A stretch of DNA of 64,000 nt. Source: Melghiribacillus thermohalophilus. Its GTDB lineage: Bacteria > Bacillota > Bacilli > Bacillales > Alkalibacillaceae. The stretch spans positions 1 to 64,000 of the forward strand of contig NZ_SMAN01000005.1 in the NCBI RefSeq assembly GCF_004342905.1, written 5' to 3'. The notes beneath the pieces are model-generated. The model was not told the DNA's origin and ran no database searches. It saw nothing but the letters and a program-made list of their open reading frames with translations. Both the position numbers and the translations under genes were made by a program. The stretch's first letter is position 1. Each line of letters opens with the position of its first letter. Positions 24,183 through 33,597 of this stretch are shown here, piece after piece.

Positions 24183-24995
24183 TTATTTATGGTTCAATTT
24201 AACCTTTCCTTCAAGAAGATCATAGTCAATCCCGAAATATTTTTTCAGCAGTCTCCGCCACTCCTTTTCGGATGTGACCGGGGATTTTTCTTTTACTTTG
24301 TTTCTGGTTATCGTCAATGATTCCTCGGAAAGGGATATCCTCCCATCCGCTGTTGCGATGCTGCAAAGTCTCTCTTGACCAAAAAGGGTGTCCTTGCTTG
24401 TTTCATAGTAACGACACATTGGCTGAAAAGCAGCCAGCTCCTCCGGTTGGGTTGAAAATTGAAACAACTTTTCCCACTGATCATTCGCAGACTTCTGTAA
24501 GATATAGGAGGTATCACCTGTTTGTTCCAGCCGATATGTGGCCAGATGATCCTCATAGACCATTCCATGCCTGATCTCGATAGGCTCCATAAAACCTCCG
24601 CCAACACCTACATCTGCGAGATAAGTTTTCCCTTCCACATTTACATTTAAGGCTAAATGGGAATAGGGAGGATTCCAGTCATGTTTATCTTCATTCCAGA
24701 ATGCTGCGGAGACATAATGCACCTGATAGCCTAATTCCCGATAAACGGCCCCCAGCAGACTGTTCAGTTCAAAACATAACCCGCCCCGTTTGTGAACCGC
24801 TACTTTTTCCTGGACTTTAACAGGATCCATGGACAGCGGGTGCTTCAAATGGATATCCAGATTTTCAAAAGGCACGGTTAACAGGTGCCGGCGCTGAATA
24901 TCCCGAAACAAAGCTTTTCGGTCTGAAACACGTTCCGGATTTATGCCAATATGATGCAAATAAGGTTGAATGTCCAATCTTCCCACCCCTTTCAT
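24183..24995 (-). CDS. nat: arylamine N-acetyltransferase
   Basis: Enzyme of about 265-270 residues that moves acetyl from acetyl-CoA to arylamines or hydrazines in the cytosol. The catalytic triad is visible: C74 in KRGGLCFELNSLLG, H113 in YSHLALNV and D128 in YLADVGVGGGFMEP. The ATG at 24995 has no ribosome site; a TTG at 24977, 6 nt after AAAGGGGTG, is a likely alternative and would shorten it by six residues. A small lipoprotein gene lies just upstream on the same strand. Confidence 0.9.
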   Translation of the reverse strand: MKGVGRLDIQPYLHHIGINPERVSDRKALFRDIQRRHLLTVPFENLDIHLKHPLSMDPVKVQEKVAVHKRGGLCFELNSLLGAVYRELGYQVHYVSAAFWNEDKHDWNPPYSHLALNVNVEGKTYLADVGVGGGFMEPIEIRHGMVYEDHLATYRLEQTGDTSYILQKSANDQWEKLFQFSTQPEELAAFQPMCRYYETSKDTLFGQERLCSIATADGRISLSEESLTITRNKVKEKSPVTSEKEWRRLLKKYFGIDYDLLEGKVKLNHK

Positions 24996-25011
24996 CGTTT
25001 AAAGTCCACGT

Positions 25012-25440
25012 TTAAAACGGTTCATCTTCGGTTATATCAATCTCCATCCCCGTACAGCACCCCTCTGGATCATAGGCAATTCGGGCAAATACTTCATCCC
25101 CCTGTTTGCCTCTAAGCAGCGTAATTGTTAACGTGCTGGAGGTGGCCCCGCCTATATCGGTGTATGTGTAGGCAGCCTTTGCTTTTGTATATCCCTTTGC
25201 ATAAATATATTCATATCCTTCGCTGCTATATTGATGGACTCGATCATTTGAATCTTGAATGGCCTGGTTCAGCCATTCCTGGATTTGATCGGAATAAGTC
25301 TGATCTGGATCTAAATATTCCAGACGGATGATCTTCTCCTGGCCCCTGTTTTCGGCTGCTTGCGTATCTTGCTGACAGCCTGCAGCAACCAGAAATCCTG
25401 CCACCGCAACCATGATCAAGATCATTCTCTGAATCAGCAT
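25012..25440 (-). CDS. small lipoprotein, unidentified
   Basis: The 142-residue protein begins with a hydrophobic signal ending in the lipobox AAGC. The mature domain contains a YEYIYAKGYTKAKAAYTYTD stretch and a Cys pair near the C-terminus. GAGGTG lies 6 nt before the ATG at 25440. It precedes the NAT gene in the same direction with a 17-nt gap. No family recognised. Confidence 0.7.
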   Translation of the reverse strand: MLIQRMILIMVAVAGFLVAAGCQQDTQAAENRGQEKIIRLEYLDPDQTYSDQIQEWLNQAIQDSNDRVHQYSSEGYEYIYAKGYTKAKAAYTYTDIGGATSSTLTITLLRGKQGDEVFARIAYDPEGCCTGMEIDITEDEPF

Positions 25441-25530
25441 CGAAAACACCTCTTTCGTTCCTACTAGATTAACAGATATTCTGTATCAATGAAAGATGAA
25501 AAAAATATTTTTGTTTTCGAAATAAATCCA

Positions 25531-25572
25531 TTGCATTTTTTTCGTTTTCGTAATACGATTTCTCCGTAATCG
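25531..25572 (+). promoter_or_regulatory. promoter with overlapping TCGTA-A-TACGA palindrome
   Basis: -35 TTGCAT (25531-25536), a 17-bp spacer and -10 TACGAT (25554-25559) form a good promoter. The perfect 5-bp-arm palindrome TCGTAATACGA (25548-25558) overlaps the -10, and a second pair CGATT / AATCG spans 25556-25572. The core resembles the marR operator at 14.9 kb. Confidence 0.55.
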
Positions 25573-25600
25573 TTAAAAACATCTTAAGGAGATACAGACG

Positions 25601-26782
25601 ATGCCCAAACATATATGGCTGTTGATCATCGGCACTGCTATTCAAGTGACTGGAGCTTCATTTATCTGGCCGTTAAACACGATTTATATGCATAATGAAT
25701 TAGGGAAATCCCTTGCATTTGCAGGGATGATTTTAATGCTGAATCAGGGAGCCGCAATTGCCGACAATTTAATCGGTGGTACATTGTTTGACCGGCTTGG
25801 CGGATATAAAACCATCGTTTCAGGAACAACTATTGCTCTCGTAGCAGCCATTGGACTGACGGTTTACCATACCATACTCCCATACGCCGTGTTTTTGATT
25901 ATGATCGGTTTTGGCGCAGGGATCTTACACCCTGCAATGTTCGCCATGGCCAGCTCTATCTGGCCGGAAGGGGGAAGACGTGCTTTCAACGCCATTTATG
26001 TAGCCCAGAATTTAGGAGTAGCCATTGGAGCTTCCCTGGGCGGGCTCGTTGCAGCCTATTCCTTTTCCTATATTTTTATGGCGAATGCGGCTATTTACGT
26101 CATTTTCTTTTTATTTGTTTTGCTGACCTATAAACCAATGGAAAAGAAATATGATGCCAATGCCTATACGAGTGTCCTGGGTCAGGGAATTAAAATTGTC
26201 AACAAATCCGCATTTACCGGCTTGATGATTTTGAGTTTCGGGTTTTTCATCTGCTGGGTCGCCTATGTTCAATGGCAGTCAACCATTGCTTCCTATACAC
26301 AGGATCTGGGCATTCCGGTAGACCAGTACAGTCTGCTCTGGACGATAAATGGATTTTTAATCGTCCTGGCACAGCCGCTTGTTAGACTGCTGGCCCATTA
26401 TGTCCCTTCTCCCAAAAAACATATTGTGATCGGGAATGTGATTTTCCTGATTTCTTTTATATATTTGCTTTTTGCTGAATCCTTTGCCCATTTTGCTGCG
26501 GCAATGGTGATTATCACCCTGGGAGAAATGCTGGTCTGGCCGGCGGTACCTACTCTGGCCAATGAACTGGCACCGAAAGGGCAAACAGGGTTTTATCAGG
26601 GCATCACCAACAGCGTGGCAACTGCAGGGCGGATGATGGGTCCCGTTCTTGGAGGGCTCGTGGTTGACCTTTATAGTATAGATGTGTTGTTCTATGGATT
26701 AATCATCATGCTGGTTATTCCCTTTTTCACAACCCATCTATATGATAAAAACGTACAAACAAACGAAAACACAGCAGCGTAA
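25601..26782 (+). CDS. MFS transporter
   Basis: The 393-residue 12-helix transporter has a GGTLFDRLGGYK loop (motif A type) after helix 2 and a YVPSPKKH loop in the C-terminal half. It is of the multidrug/proton antiporter kind, but the substrate is not predictable. The ATG follows TTAAGGAGATACAGACG. The promoter palindrome suggests control by the MarR regulator of this window or a relative. Monocistronic. Confidence 0.87.
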   Translation: MPKHIWLLIIGTAIQVTGASFIWPLNTIYMHNELGKSLAFAGMILMLNQGAAIADNLIGGTLFDRLGGYKTIVSGTTIALVAAIGLTVYHTILPYAVFLIMIGFGAGILHPAMFAMASSIWPEGGRRAFNAIYVAQNLGVAIGASLGGLVAAYSFSYIFMANAAIYVIFFLFVLLTYKPMEKKYDANAYTSVLGQGIKIVNKSAFTGLMILSFGFFICWVAYVQWQSTIASYTQDLGIPVDQYSLLWTINGFLIVLAQPLVRLLAHYVPSPKKHIVIGNVIFLISFIYLLFAESFAHFAAAMVIITLGEMLVWPAVPTLANELAPKGQTGFYQGITNSVATAGRMMGPVLGGLVVDLYSIDVLFYGLIIMLVIPFFTTHLYDKNVQTNENTAA

Positions 26783-26790
26783 AACCGGTG

Positions 26791-26916
26791 GTCCTGATTG
26801 CTCACAATTGAACGCTGATTGTCCAGCGTTAAGCTTTGACCTCACAAAAACGAGTGCTGTGCGCCCAAAGATGAGTCCCGATCTCCCAGAGTTAAGCACT
26901 GTTCGCCAAAAGAAAT
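26791..26916. repeat. 21-bp-period array, six degenerate units, core GTCCTGAT
   Basis: Six consecutive 21-bp units start at 26791, with a degenerate pattern gNcctgatN(5)c...gttaa. The best unit shares GTCCTGAT with the array at 34535. It lies between the convergent MFS and SNF2 genes. Confidence 0.65.
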
Positions 26917-26939
26917 ATAAGGATCTTCCTGGAAATAGG

Positions 26940-26968
26940 AAAAACCCGGCTTTACTCCGGGTTTTTTC
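26940..26968. terminator. bidirectional terminator
   Basis: The stem AAAACCCGG pairs with CCGGGTTTT around CTTTACT, between convergent genes. Confidence 0.85.
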
Positions 26969-27021
26969 CATTTCCCATCATGAATCGTCTACCACAAAAA
27001 TGACCGTTTCATCCATGACGA

Positions 27022-30000
27022 TTAATTCTCCATCTCCAGAAGTTCCTTGATCTCCTCTTCACTTAAGCTGGATAGCATCGTTTCGCCTGGCTGGATGACG
27101 TTTTCAATTAATGCTTTCTTTTTCTGCTGGAGTTTGTGAATTTTTTCTTCGATGGTACCCCTGGTAATCATCCGGAATACCTGAACCACGTTTTTCTGAC
27201 CCATCCGATGGGCTCGGCCTGCCGCCTGATCTTCAACCGCCGGATTCCACCATAAATCATATAAAATAACCGTATCAGCACCAGTCAAGTTCAGTCCGGT
27301 CCCCCCGGCTTTCAAGGAAATGAGAAAAATATCCTTTTCTCCCCGGTTAAACCGTTCAGTCATGTAAACCCGATCCTTTGATGGTGTCTGTCCGTCGAGA
27401 TAAAACACATCTTTCCCCCGGGCTTCCAGCTGCTTTCGAATCTTCTTCAGCATAGATGAAAACTGGGAAAAGATTAATATCCGCTGCCTGTTTTCAAGGG
27501 AGTGCTGAACGAGCTCCAGCAGTTCAGTTAATTTTCCTGAGCCGCCTTCATAATTTTCTAAGAACAGGGAAGGATGACAGCAGAGCTGGCGCAGCCTCGT
27601 TAGTCCGGCCAGGATTTTCATTCGGCCTTTCTGCAGCCCTTCTTCTTCCAGCACCTGTTTCGTTTCCCCCTGAATTCTTTCGAGATAACCAAGGTAGAGC
27701 TTCTTCTGGTCATCCGTCAGTTCACAGGTGTGAACGTGCTCAATTTTTTCCGGAAGTTCGTGAAGCACATCTTGTTTAACCCTTCGTAAAATAAACGGTC
27801 TGCAGATCCGTGAAACCTTTTCCTGTGGCCATTGTTTAAAGAACCGCTTAGCAGGAAATAATCCCGGAAGTACGGCATCAAAAATCGACCAGAGTTCGTC
27901 AAGGGAATTTTCGATTGGTGTGCCGCTCAGAGCAAAACGTTTGCCGGCTGAAACCGATTTAACAGCCCTTGCTGTTTTGGTGGCATCATTTTTGATCGCC
28001 TGGGCCTCATCTAAAATCATGACGGAAAAGGTTTGACCGTGATAGTATTCAAGATCCTGACGGAGAAGTTGATAAGACGTGACCAGGACATCAAAGCCAG
28101 AAGTGTCCTTCAAGAGGTTCTCCCGCTCCTGTTTTGTGCCGCTGATCACCCGAACATTCATCCCTGGTGCAAACGTTTCAAATTCATTTTTCCAGTTGTA
28201 AACAAGAGAGGAAGGGCACACTACCAGTGCCTGGAAACGATGCTCCTTTTCCTCCTTCTCTGAGAGCAAGTAGGCAATACTCTGTAAGGTCTTCCCGAGC
28301 CCCATATCATCGGCGAGGATGCCTCCCAGACCATGGCGGCTCAATCCTTTTAACCATTGAAAACCGACGTACTGATAGTCTCTTAATTTCGCCTGTAATC
28401 CAGACGGAAGGGGGTAGTCACTTTCGTCCGGATGCTTAATCGCATGAATGAGTTCCCGAAATTCCTTTTTGAACTTCGTCTTCGGGCCAGCTGCCATCGC
28501 CTCTTCAACCTGGATCCCCCGATATACAGGCAATTTTACCGTACCATTTTTCACATCATGTTCTGACAAATCCAGTTCGCTGAACAGACGGGAGATGGGC
28601 ACGAAACCGTCCTTTTCCAGAGGGAGAAAAGATCCGTCCGATAGTCTGTGATAGGTCTTTCTTTCAACCACGGACTGAATCACATCCCGGATCTCCTCTT
28701 CACTGATTCCGTCCATATCAAAGTTCACTTCAAGGAAATCTTCTCCATCATCAACATCCACTTCGATCCTCGGCTGATGCCGTTCATCCCGGATTAGCTT
28801 CATGGCCTGATCTGACAGAAAAATCTCAGCTTGCTCCTTCAAATCAGGCAGCATATCAAACAAAAAAATAAAAATATCCTCTTCCGCTTCCAGATACAGC
28901 TCTTTTTCATTGATTTGGAACTCAGCCTGCTCCAGAAAGTGGATGACTTCATTTTCCTTTTCCACTTCCCTCATTAAGATTCCGTCTGCTGCCTGTCCAT
29001 GATTTGAATCATGATGATAAGGATGTATGACGATATCGCCGTAATGAAATTCCAGATCCGCCTTCAGCCGGCCATCAACATAGTCCAGGTATAGACGTGG
29101 ATGCAGGGGGTGGTCAATGATTTCCTCAGAAACGGCTTCAGCCATTTTCAGATCCCCTACCTTTTTCAATTCAGGCAGAACGTGGGAGACAAAGGGTTCA
29201 ATCTGTCCCCGGTCTACTGTAATTTTTCCATCCTCATTCCGATCCATAATCCGGAATAATTCGCTGACGATGACACTCTGGCTATGTGTCAATTTAAACA
29301 GCCTGTTCCGGCTGCGAAGATATTTGTACATGCTCAGATATTCCGCTTCCTTCAGCCGATTACACTCCAGAACATACGTGTCTGGACGTTCCCGGTTTAA
29401 ATGAAAAGAAAAAGGGGGTTCTCCTTCAACGATTTCCAGCTGCCCGAGCCGATAACGGCGCTCTTCCACCACACAATTCCGGTCCTGGAGGAGATCAAGC
29501 AATTGATCAGCAAAAAATGGCGGAACCGTAATCCCCCTGTCACTGGATGAACGGTGATAGGCCAGATGGTGGGATTGATAAAACCGATCACTTTTCGTAA
29601 TGTCATACAAAACCTGCAGAACTTCTAAATCTTCTCTAGAAAATTCATGTTCTGCAGGACTATAGGTGAAATTTTTGGTAAACTCCATTTCTTCCTGACG
29701 GTTGATCCGTTCGATAAACATCTTTAAGTCTTTGACCACATACAGTCGCCCTGTTCCTACTTTCATCTCCACAGTCAAATAGGGACCTGTCCATTTAATG
29801 ATATATTCGGTCTTTAACTGTTCCCGCTTCATGTTGCTGCTCTGATTCGGCATGGATTGCAAAACTGAAAACAGTTGAATCATCTGGTTAGCCGTTTCGT
29901 TTTCTCTATACTGCGGAGTACGCGGGTGTAAAATTTCATCGTATACAGACCATTGATTGGTCAGCTTCTCGTTCCGTTTCATTTGATCGGCCACTTCCAG

Positions 30001-30249
30001 TAAAAACGCAACTAAATGTTTGCACTCTCCATAAGTTTCAAAGGCAGGGCAATCACAGTAAAGATCCAGCGAATGATGATCAAACCTGGCTTCTACATGG
30101 TACATCGATGAGCCATAAACTTCCCCGTGCCAGTGATTCTCACCTTCCTGATAAATCTCTACTACTCGAGCCTGTTGATAATACTGCCGTCCCCTGTTAT
30201 AAATGGTCCTCGTGAACATAGCCTGGATATCCTCGCGATTTATGGTCAT
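27022..30249 (-). CDS. ywqA: SWIM zinc-finger SNF2-family helicase
   Basis: The protein has about 1075 residues. An N-terminal SWIM zinc motif is at about 60-85 (CDCPAFETYGECKHLVAF), then a long poorly conserved middle region. The SNF2 ATPase core occupies the last 450 residues, with DDMGLGKTLQ (motif I), ILDEAQAIKN (motif II), ALSGTPIENS and AAGRAHRMGQ (motif VI). It is a double-stranded-DNA translocase of the RapA/HepA-like group found in bacilli (YwqA); its role is not well defined. The ATG at 30249 follows AAGGAATG at about 10 nt; a TTG one codon earlier is possible. Monocistronic. Confidence 0.92.
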   Translation of the reverse strand: MTINREDIQAMFTRTIYNRGRQYYQQARVVEIYQEGENHWHGEVYGSSMYHVEARFDHHSLDLYCDCPAFETYGECKHLVAFLLEVADQMKRNEKLTNQWSVYDEILHPRTPQYRENETANQMIQLFSVLQSMPNQSSNMKREQLKTEYIIKWTGPYLTVEMKVGTGRLYVVKDLKMFIERINRQEEMEFTKNFTYSPAEHEFSREDLEVLQVLYDITKSDRFYQSHHLAYHRSSSDRGITVPPFFADQLLDLLQDRNCVVEERRYRLGQLEIVEGEPPFSFHLNRERPDTYVLECNRLKEAEYLSMYKYLRSRNRLFKLTHSQSVIVSELFRIMDRNEDGKITVDRGQIEPFVSHVLPELKKVGDLKMAEAVSEEIIDHPLHPRLYLDYVDGRLKADLEFHYGDIVIHPYHHDSNHGQAADGILMREVEKENEVIHFLEQAEFQINEKELYLEAEEDIFIFLFDMLPDLKEQAEIFLSDQAMKLIRDERHQPRIEVDVDDGEDFLEVNFDMDGISEEEIRDVIQSVVERKTYHRLSDGSFLPLEKDGFVPISRLFSELDLSEHDVKNGTVKLPVYRGIQVEEAMAAGPKTKFKKEFRELIHAIKHPDESDYPLPSGLQAKLRDYQYVGFQWLKGLSRHGLGGILADDMGLGKTLQSIAYLLSEKEEKEHRFQALVVCPSSLVYNWKNEFETFAPGMNVRVISGTKQERENLLKDTSGFDVLVTSYQLLRQDLEYYHGQTFSVMILDEAQAIKNDATKTARAVKSVSAGKRFALSGTPIENSLDELWSIFDAVLPGLFPAKRFFKQWPQEKVSRICRPFILRRVKQDVLHELPEKIEHVHTCELTDDQKKLYLGYLERIQGETKQVLEEEGLQKGRMKILAGLTRLRQLCCHPSLFLENYEGGSGKLTELLELVQHSLENRQRILIFSQFSSMLKKIRKQLEARGKDVFYLDGQTPSKDRVYMTERFNRGEKDIFLISLKAGGTGLNLTGADTVILYDLWWNPAVEDQAAGRAHRMGQKNVVQVFRMITRGTIEEKIHKLQQKKKALIENVIQPGETMLSSLSEEEIKELLEMEN

Positions 30250-30393
30250 CAAGCTTTCATTCCTTCTACTTTTTTACATAAATCTATTTTACATAAGAAC
30301 GTGTCCAGTGTCTAAAACTCACATTCAAAGATGAACATCCATTTTTGATTAAAAAATGAGGTAAAGAGGATGATGATGGATTTTCATCTGCCA

Positions 30394-30520
30394 CCCGGGC
30401 ATTCAACTTTCTTCTTTGGGTAGTTCAGCCTCTGCTTGGGCCATTAGGGCCTATCCCCGGGCCGTGGCACCCCTTGCCTGGGACATCAGCACCGATCCCC
30501 GGGTGATGCCCGCAACATCG
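30394..30520. repeat. 21-bp-period GGG array, six units
   Basis: GGG triplets recur at 30397, 30418, 30438, 30459, 30480 and 30501, each at the head of a degenerate 20-21-bp unit, with ATCCCCGGG shared by two units. It lies between the divergent SNF2 and DUF421 genes (30250-30653). The sequence is not related to the other arrays, but the period is the same. Confidence 0.6.
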
Positions 30521-30653
30521 AATCTCCGCTTTTCAATGAAACTCCTCCATTCATAATAGAGCAAAAACATTTTTTTCCGCTGACTGAATAAAAAGCTATT
30601 TTTGAAAGAAATTATGGATAAAATCACTATTTAAACAGTAAGGAGTAAGAAAG

Positions 30654-31412
30654 TTGATGGAAACATTGAAGGAAATCGCGATGATCCTTGGGAGAATTAT
30701 CACCATTTTGCCTCTGTTGCTCATCATCACCCTTTTCATGGGAAGACGGGCTATCGGTGAACTTCCTGTTTTTGACTTTTTAATTATTATCACCCTTGGA
30801 GCTGTAGTAGGTGCAGATATTGCAGATCCAAATATTAATCATTTATATACAGCCATATCGATTATAGTCATTGGGATCCTGCAGCGTCTTGTCGCTCAGT
30901 GGAAAATTGCTAATCGCAAATTCGGCAAGCTGATTACCTATGAGCCTGTAGTCGTGGTGCAAAATGGCAAACTGATTTACAAAAACCTGAAGAAAATACG
31001 CTATTCTGTAGATGATATCCTCCAGATGCTCAGGGAAAAAGATGTTTTTAACCTGGATGAAGTGGAAGTCGCCATCCTTGAAGAAAATGGCTCCATCAGT
31101 GTTTATAAGAAACCTCGCTACCAGAACGCCACAAAAGAAGATACCGGATCCATCCCGGCCAGCCCGAATATTGCTTATCCCGTCATGATTGAAGGTAAAA
31201 TACATACCCCGGTGCTGGAAACATTTAATGTGACTGCCAAATGGCTTGAATCAGTGCCCTTGCCTGATCCATCTTTTTGGCGTCAACCCCTTGCATTCTT
31301 ACTCATCCTGTTTTACAATGTTAAAAATATTAAATTTTCTAAATATTCAATAAAAAATATGTCTAAATTTTTCTTATTATGGGTATACTATATTCTACGA
31401 AAAGGGGTGTGA
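30654..31412 (+). CDS. DUF421 membrane protein (YetF/YdfR family)
   Basis: The 252-residue protein has three N-terminal helices (about 10-85, with TLFMGRRAIGELPVFDFLI), then the DUF421 cytoplasmic domain (EPVVVVQNGKLIYKNLKKIR ... DEVEVAILEENG). The last 50 residues (YNVKNIKFSKYSIKNMSKFF...) are hydrophobic and unlike the usual end of the family, so a 3' rearrangement is possible. The start may be TTG at 30654 or ATG at 30657 behind AAGGAG. YetF-like proteins occur in spore-formers and their role is unclear. The next small gene starts 4 nt downstream. Confidence 0.8.
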   Translation: MMETLKEIAMILGRIITILPLLLIITLFMGRRAIGELPVFDFLIIITLGAVVGADIADPNINHLYTAISIIVIGILQRLVAQWKIANRKFGKLITYEPVVVVQNGKLIYKNLKKIRYSVDDILQMLREKDVFNLDEVEVAILEENGSISVYKKPRYQNATKEDTGSIPASPNIAYPVMIEGKIHTPVLETFNVTAKWLESVPLPDPSFWRQPLAFLLILFYNVKNIKFSKYSIKNMSKFFLLWVYYILRKGV

Positions 31413-31416
31413 TGCG

Positions 31417-31656
31417 ATGTCTGACCAGAGTATTCAGGATGTCACTCAGCGGGTCTATGGAACGTTTGAAGATGGTGTGACGATGATCCTATTTGTAGGA
31501 AAAGAAAAGATAGGTCGGTTAATTTTAACGGACCACGGCAAAGAAATCGATCTTAAAGAAGGTTACGTATACAGAGAAAACCGCTTTTTCCGCTGCGAAG
31601 ATGATTCGAGTCCTGTTTCACAATATGTGGCTGACTGTGATCTTGGCTGGTGTTAA
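31417..31656 (+). CDS. 79-residue conserved hypothetical (DUF2553/YusG-like)
   Basis: Small soluble protein beginning MSDQSIQDVTQRVYGTFEDG and continuing with a beta-rich segment and KEGYVYRENRFFRC. The pattern recalls YusG (DUF2553), but I am not certain. AAAAGGGGTGTG precedes the ATG. It follows the DUF421 gene after 4 nt and is probably cotranscribed. Confidence 0.65.
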   Translation: MSDQSIQDVTQRVYGTFEDGVTMILFVGKEKIGRLILTDHGKEIDLKEGYVYRENRFFRCEDDSSPVSQYVADCDLGWC

Positions 31657-31777
31657 TGAAACTCCACAACTCGAGAATTGTATGACCAGGACAAAGGAGC
31701 AGGCAGCTTATTTTGATTTCCTCCTGCAAGGGATGGACTGGACTGTTACCGCCGGCATATAGCATTTTTCCAGAAAA

Positions 31778-31808
31778 CCCTTTAAGTGGCCGCTTAAAGG
31801 GATTTTTT
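31778..31808. terminator. rho-independent terminator
   Basis: The stem CCCTTTAAG pairs with CTTAAAGGG and is followed by T6, between convergent genes. Confidence 0.85.
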
Positions 31809-31817
31809 CAGTTCATC

Positions 31818-32207
31818 TCAGCCCTCTTTTTTAGATGTCACTCTCACATAGTAGCCGTCCGGATCCACTAGCCGAAAATCCGTCATTCCCCACGGTTGTT
31901 TTTTGATGTTTTCATAGATCGGATATTTCTCATTCTGGATATGCTGATACACCTGATGAATATTCGGAACAACAATAACCAGTTCCACCCCTGTTCCTTT
32001 CGGCTGCTTCCATTTTTCAGAACTAAAGTAATGGGTTTCTGGCAAAATGGACTGATCACTAAGCAGAAGAGAAAAGTCTTCAGCATCAAACCTTACTGAT
32101 GTGTCCGATTTGGCTCCCTGAGGAAGTCGTAAAATGTTTTGGTAAAAATGCACCGATTTCTCCAGGTCATTGACAAAGAGCTCCAGTCTAAATTTCAAAT
32201 CTCCCAT
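31818..32207 (-). CDS. glyoxalase/VOC-superfamily protein
   Basis: The 129-residue two-module VOC fold begins FRLELFVNDLEKSVHFYQNIL and ends FRLVDPDGYYVRVTSK with the family DPDGxxxxV pattern. Metal-dependent lyase, dioxygenase or drug-binding roles are possible; no specific substrate can be given. Monocistronic. Confidence 0.85.
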   Translation of the reverse strand: MGDLKFRLELFVNDLEKSVHFYQNILRLPQGAKSDTSVRFDAEDFSLLLSDQSILPETHYFSSEKWKQPKGTGVELVIVVPNIHQVYQHIQNEKYPIYENIKKQPWGMTDFRLVDPDGYYVRVTSKKEG

Positions 32208-32471
32208 TCGTATCCTCCTCGATTTTTTATCATACAGTCTATACTACTCAAACAAAAATTACCTCAAACTTTCGTATGAATTTTTGATTTGATTCCCCCA
32301 TTTTTCAATTTTTTGTTATAGTAAAATTGCCATTCGACAATTTTTCGACAAAATTTGAGCAAATCGTTATAAAGGGGTATAGTTGATATAGGTCAAATTA
32401 GTTGCAAATTCGACTCTCATCATATAATTTTTAAAAATATAACCTAACATGTTAAAAGAGGTTTTATAAAT

Positions 32472-33530
32472 ATGAGGTATACCATTTTGGATCAAGTATC
32501 AGACGGTCAGACATTAGGAAAAAATATTTATACCGGGGAAGGGAGAGTGCTTCTGAAAAAAGGGGCTTCTCTTACCAGCCGGATTATTAATAAGCTGAAA
32601 GATCTGGGAATCAGCGCGATTTACATTGAGGATGAGCGATTTTCAGATGTCAATGTAGAAGACGTAGTATCCGATGAAACCAAGCGCAATACCCTTTCTG
32701 TCCTGAATGAATCGATTCAGTGCGTCCAGACAAATAAAGATTTTGACATAAGTTCCGTCAATACCACTGCGAACAAAATCATAGAAGAGTTGCTGGCGAA
32801 TAAGCATGCTATCCTTAATCTGACAGACATACGAACGAAAAATAATGAGTTATTCGTACATAGTTTGAACGTCACGATTATGTCCGTCTTAATGGCGGTT
32901 AACCTCGGCTATTCCAATGAAGAAATGTTAAAGCTCGCCATCGGTGCGATGTTTCATGATGTGGGAAAAGTTGTAACACCAGAAATGCTGGATAAATTAA
33001 CGCTACAAAAATATAAAGAGGATTTAAAAGAGCACACGTGGAGAGGCTACCATTATTTAAGGAAAAAACCAGAAATCGGTGCCGTATCGGCTCACATTGC
33101 CCTGCAGCATCATGAGTATCTCGACGGCAGCGGCTCTCCCCGGGGACTGACGGAATCTGACATCCATCCAAATGCAAAAATTGTAGCCATAACGAATTAC
33201 TATGATAACTTAATATCCAATGTGGGAGAGGGAAAAGGCATGCTTCCCCATGAAGCATGTGAGGAAGTGATGGGACTTGCCAATTCCTGTTTCGACCATG
33301 ACCTGGTCTGGCAATTTTTACGAACTATAGCAGCCTACCCAAACGGCATGACCGTCCGGCTATCAAACGGTGATTACGCCATTGTGGTGGAGCAGAACAA
33401 AGGACTCCCGCAGCGGCCAATAGTCAGGATATTTGACACACCTGATGATAATATGGAACAGGTGAACATCCGGGAAATCGACCTGGCAAAAGAAACAACG
33501 ATTTTTATTGAAGAAGTTTTAGAAGGATAA
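32472..33530 (+). CDS. HD-GYP cyclic-di-GMP phosphodiesterase-like protein
   Basis: The 352-residue protein has an N-terminal DUF3391-like region, then an HD-GYP domain. H162/D163 (FHDVGKVVTPEMLDK) are the HD pair, and the second signature reads HHEYLDGSGSPRGL (213-226). GYP is therefore GSP here; metal-binding His and Asp are kept, but the Tyr of GYP is lost. It should hydrolyse c-di-GMP if active, opposing the GGDEF enzyme at 16.4 kb. The speE gene follows 67 nt later on the same strand. No membrane segment, so cytosolic. Confidence 0.88.
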   Translation: MRYTILDQVSDGQTLGKNIYTGEGRVLLKKGASLTSRIINKLKDLGISAIYIEDERFSDVNVEDVVSDETKRNTLSVLNESIQCVQTNKDFDISSVNTTANKIIEELLANKHAILNLTDIRTKNNELFVHSLNVTIMSVLMAVNLGYSNEEMLKLAIGAMFHDVGKVVTPEMLDKLTLQKYKEDLKEHTWRGYHYLRKKPEIGAVSAHIALQHHEYLDGSGSPRGLTESDIHPNAKIVAITNYYDNLISNVGEGKGMLPHEACEEVMGLANSCFDHDLVWQFLRTIAAYPNGMTVRLSNGDYAIVVEQNKGLPQRPIVRIFDTPDDNMEQVNIREIDLAKETTIFIEEVLEG

Positions 33531-33597
33531 CGTATGCGTTCTCTTATATAAGATTGTCCTGAAATCAATGATCGAGAGTGGAGGGAGGAACAAAGTT

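Noticed and set aside
25531-25600. Riboswitch upstream of the MFS gene
   Set aside because: The leader is too short and shows only a promoter-overlapping palindrome, no aptamer-like fold or terminator.
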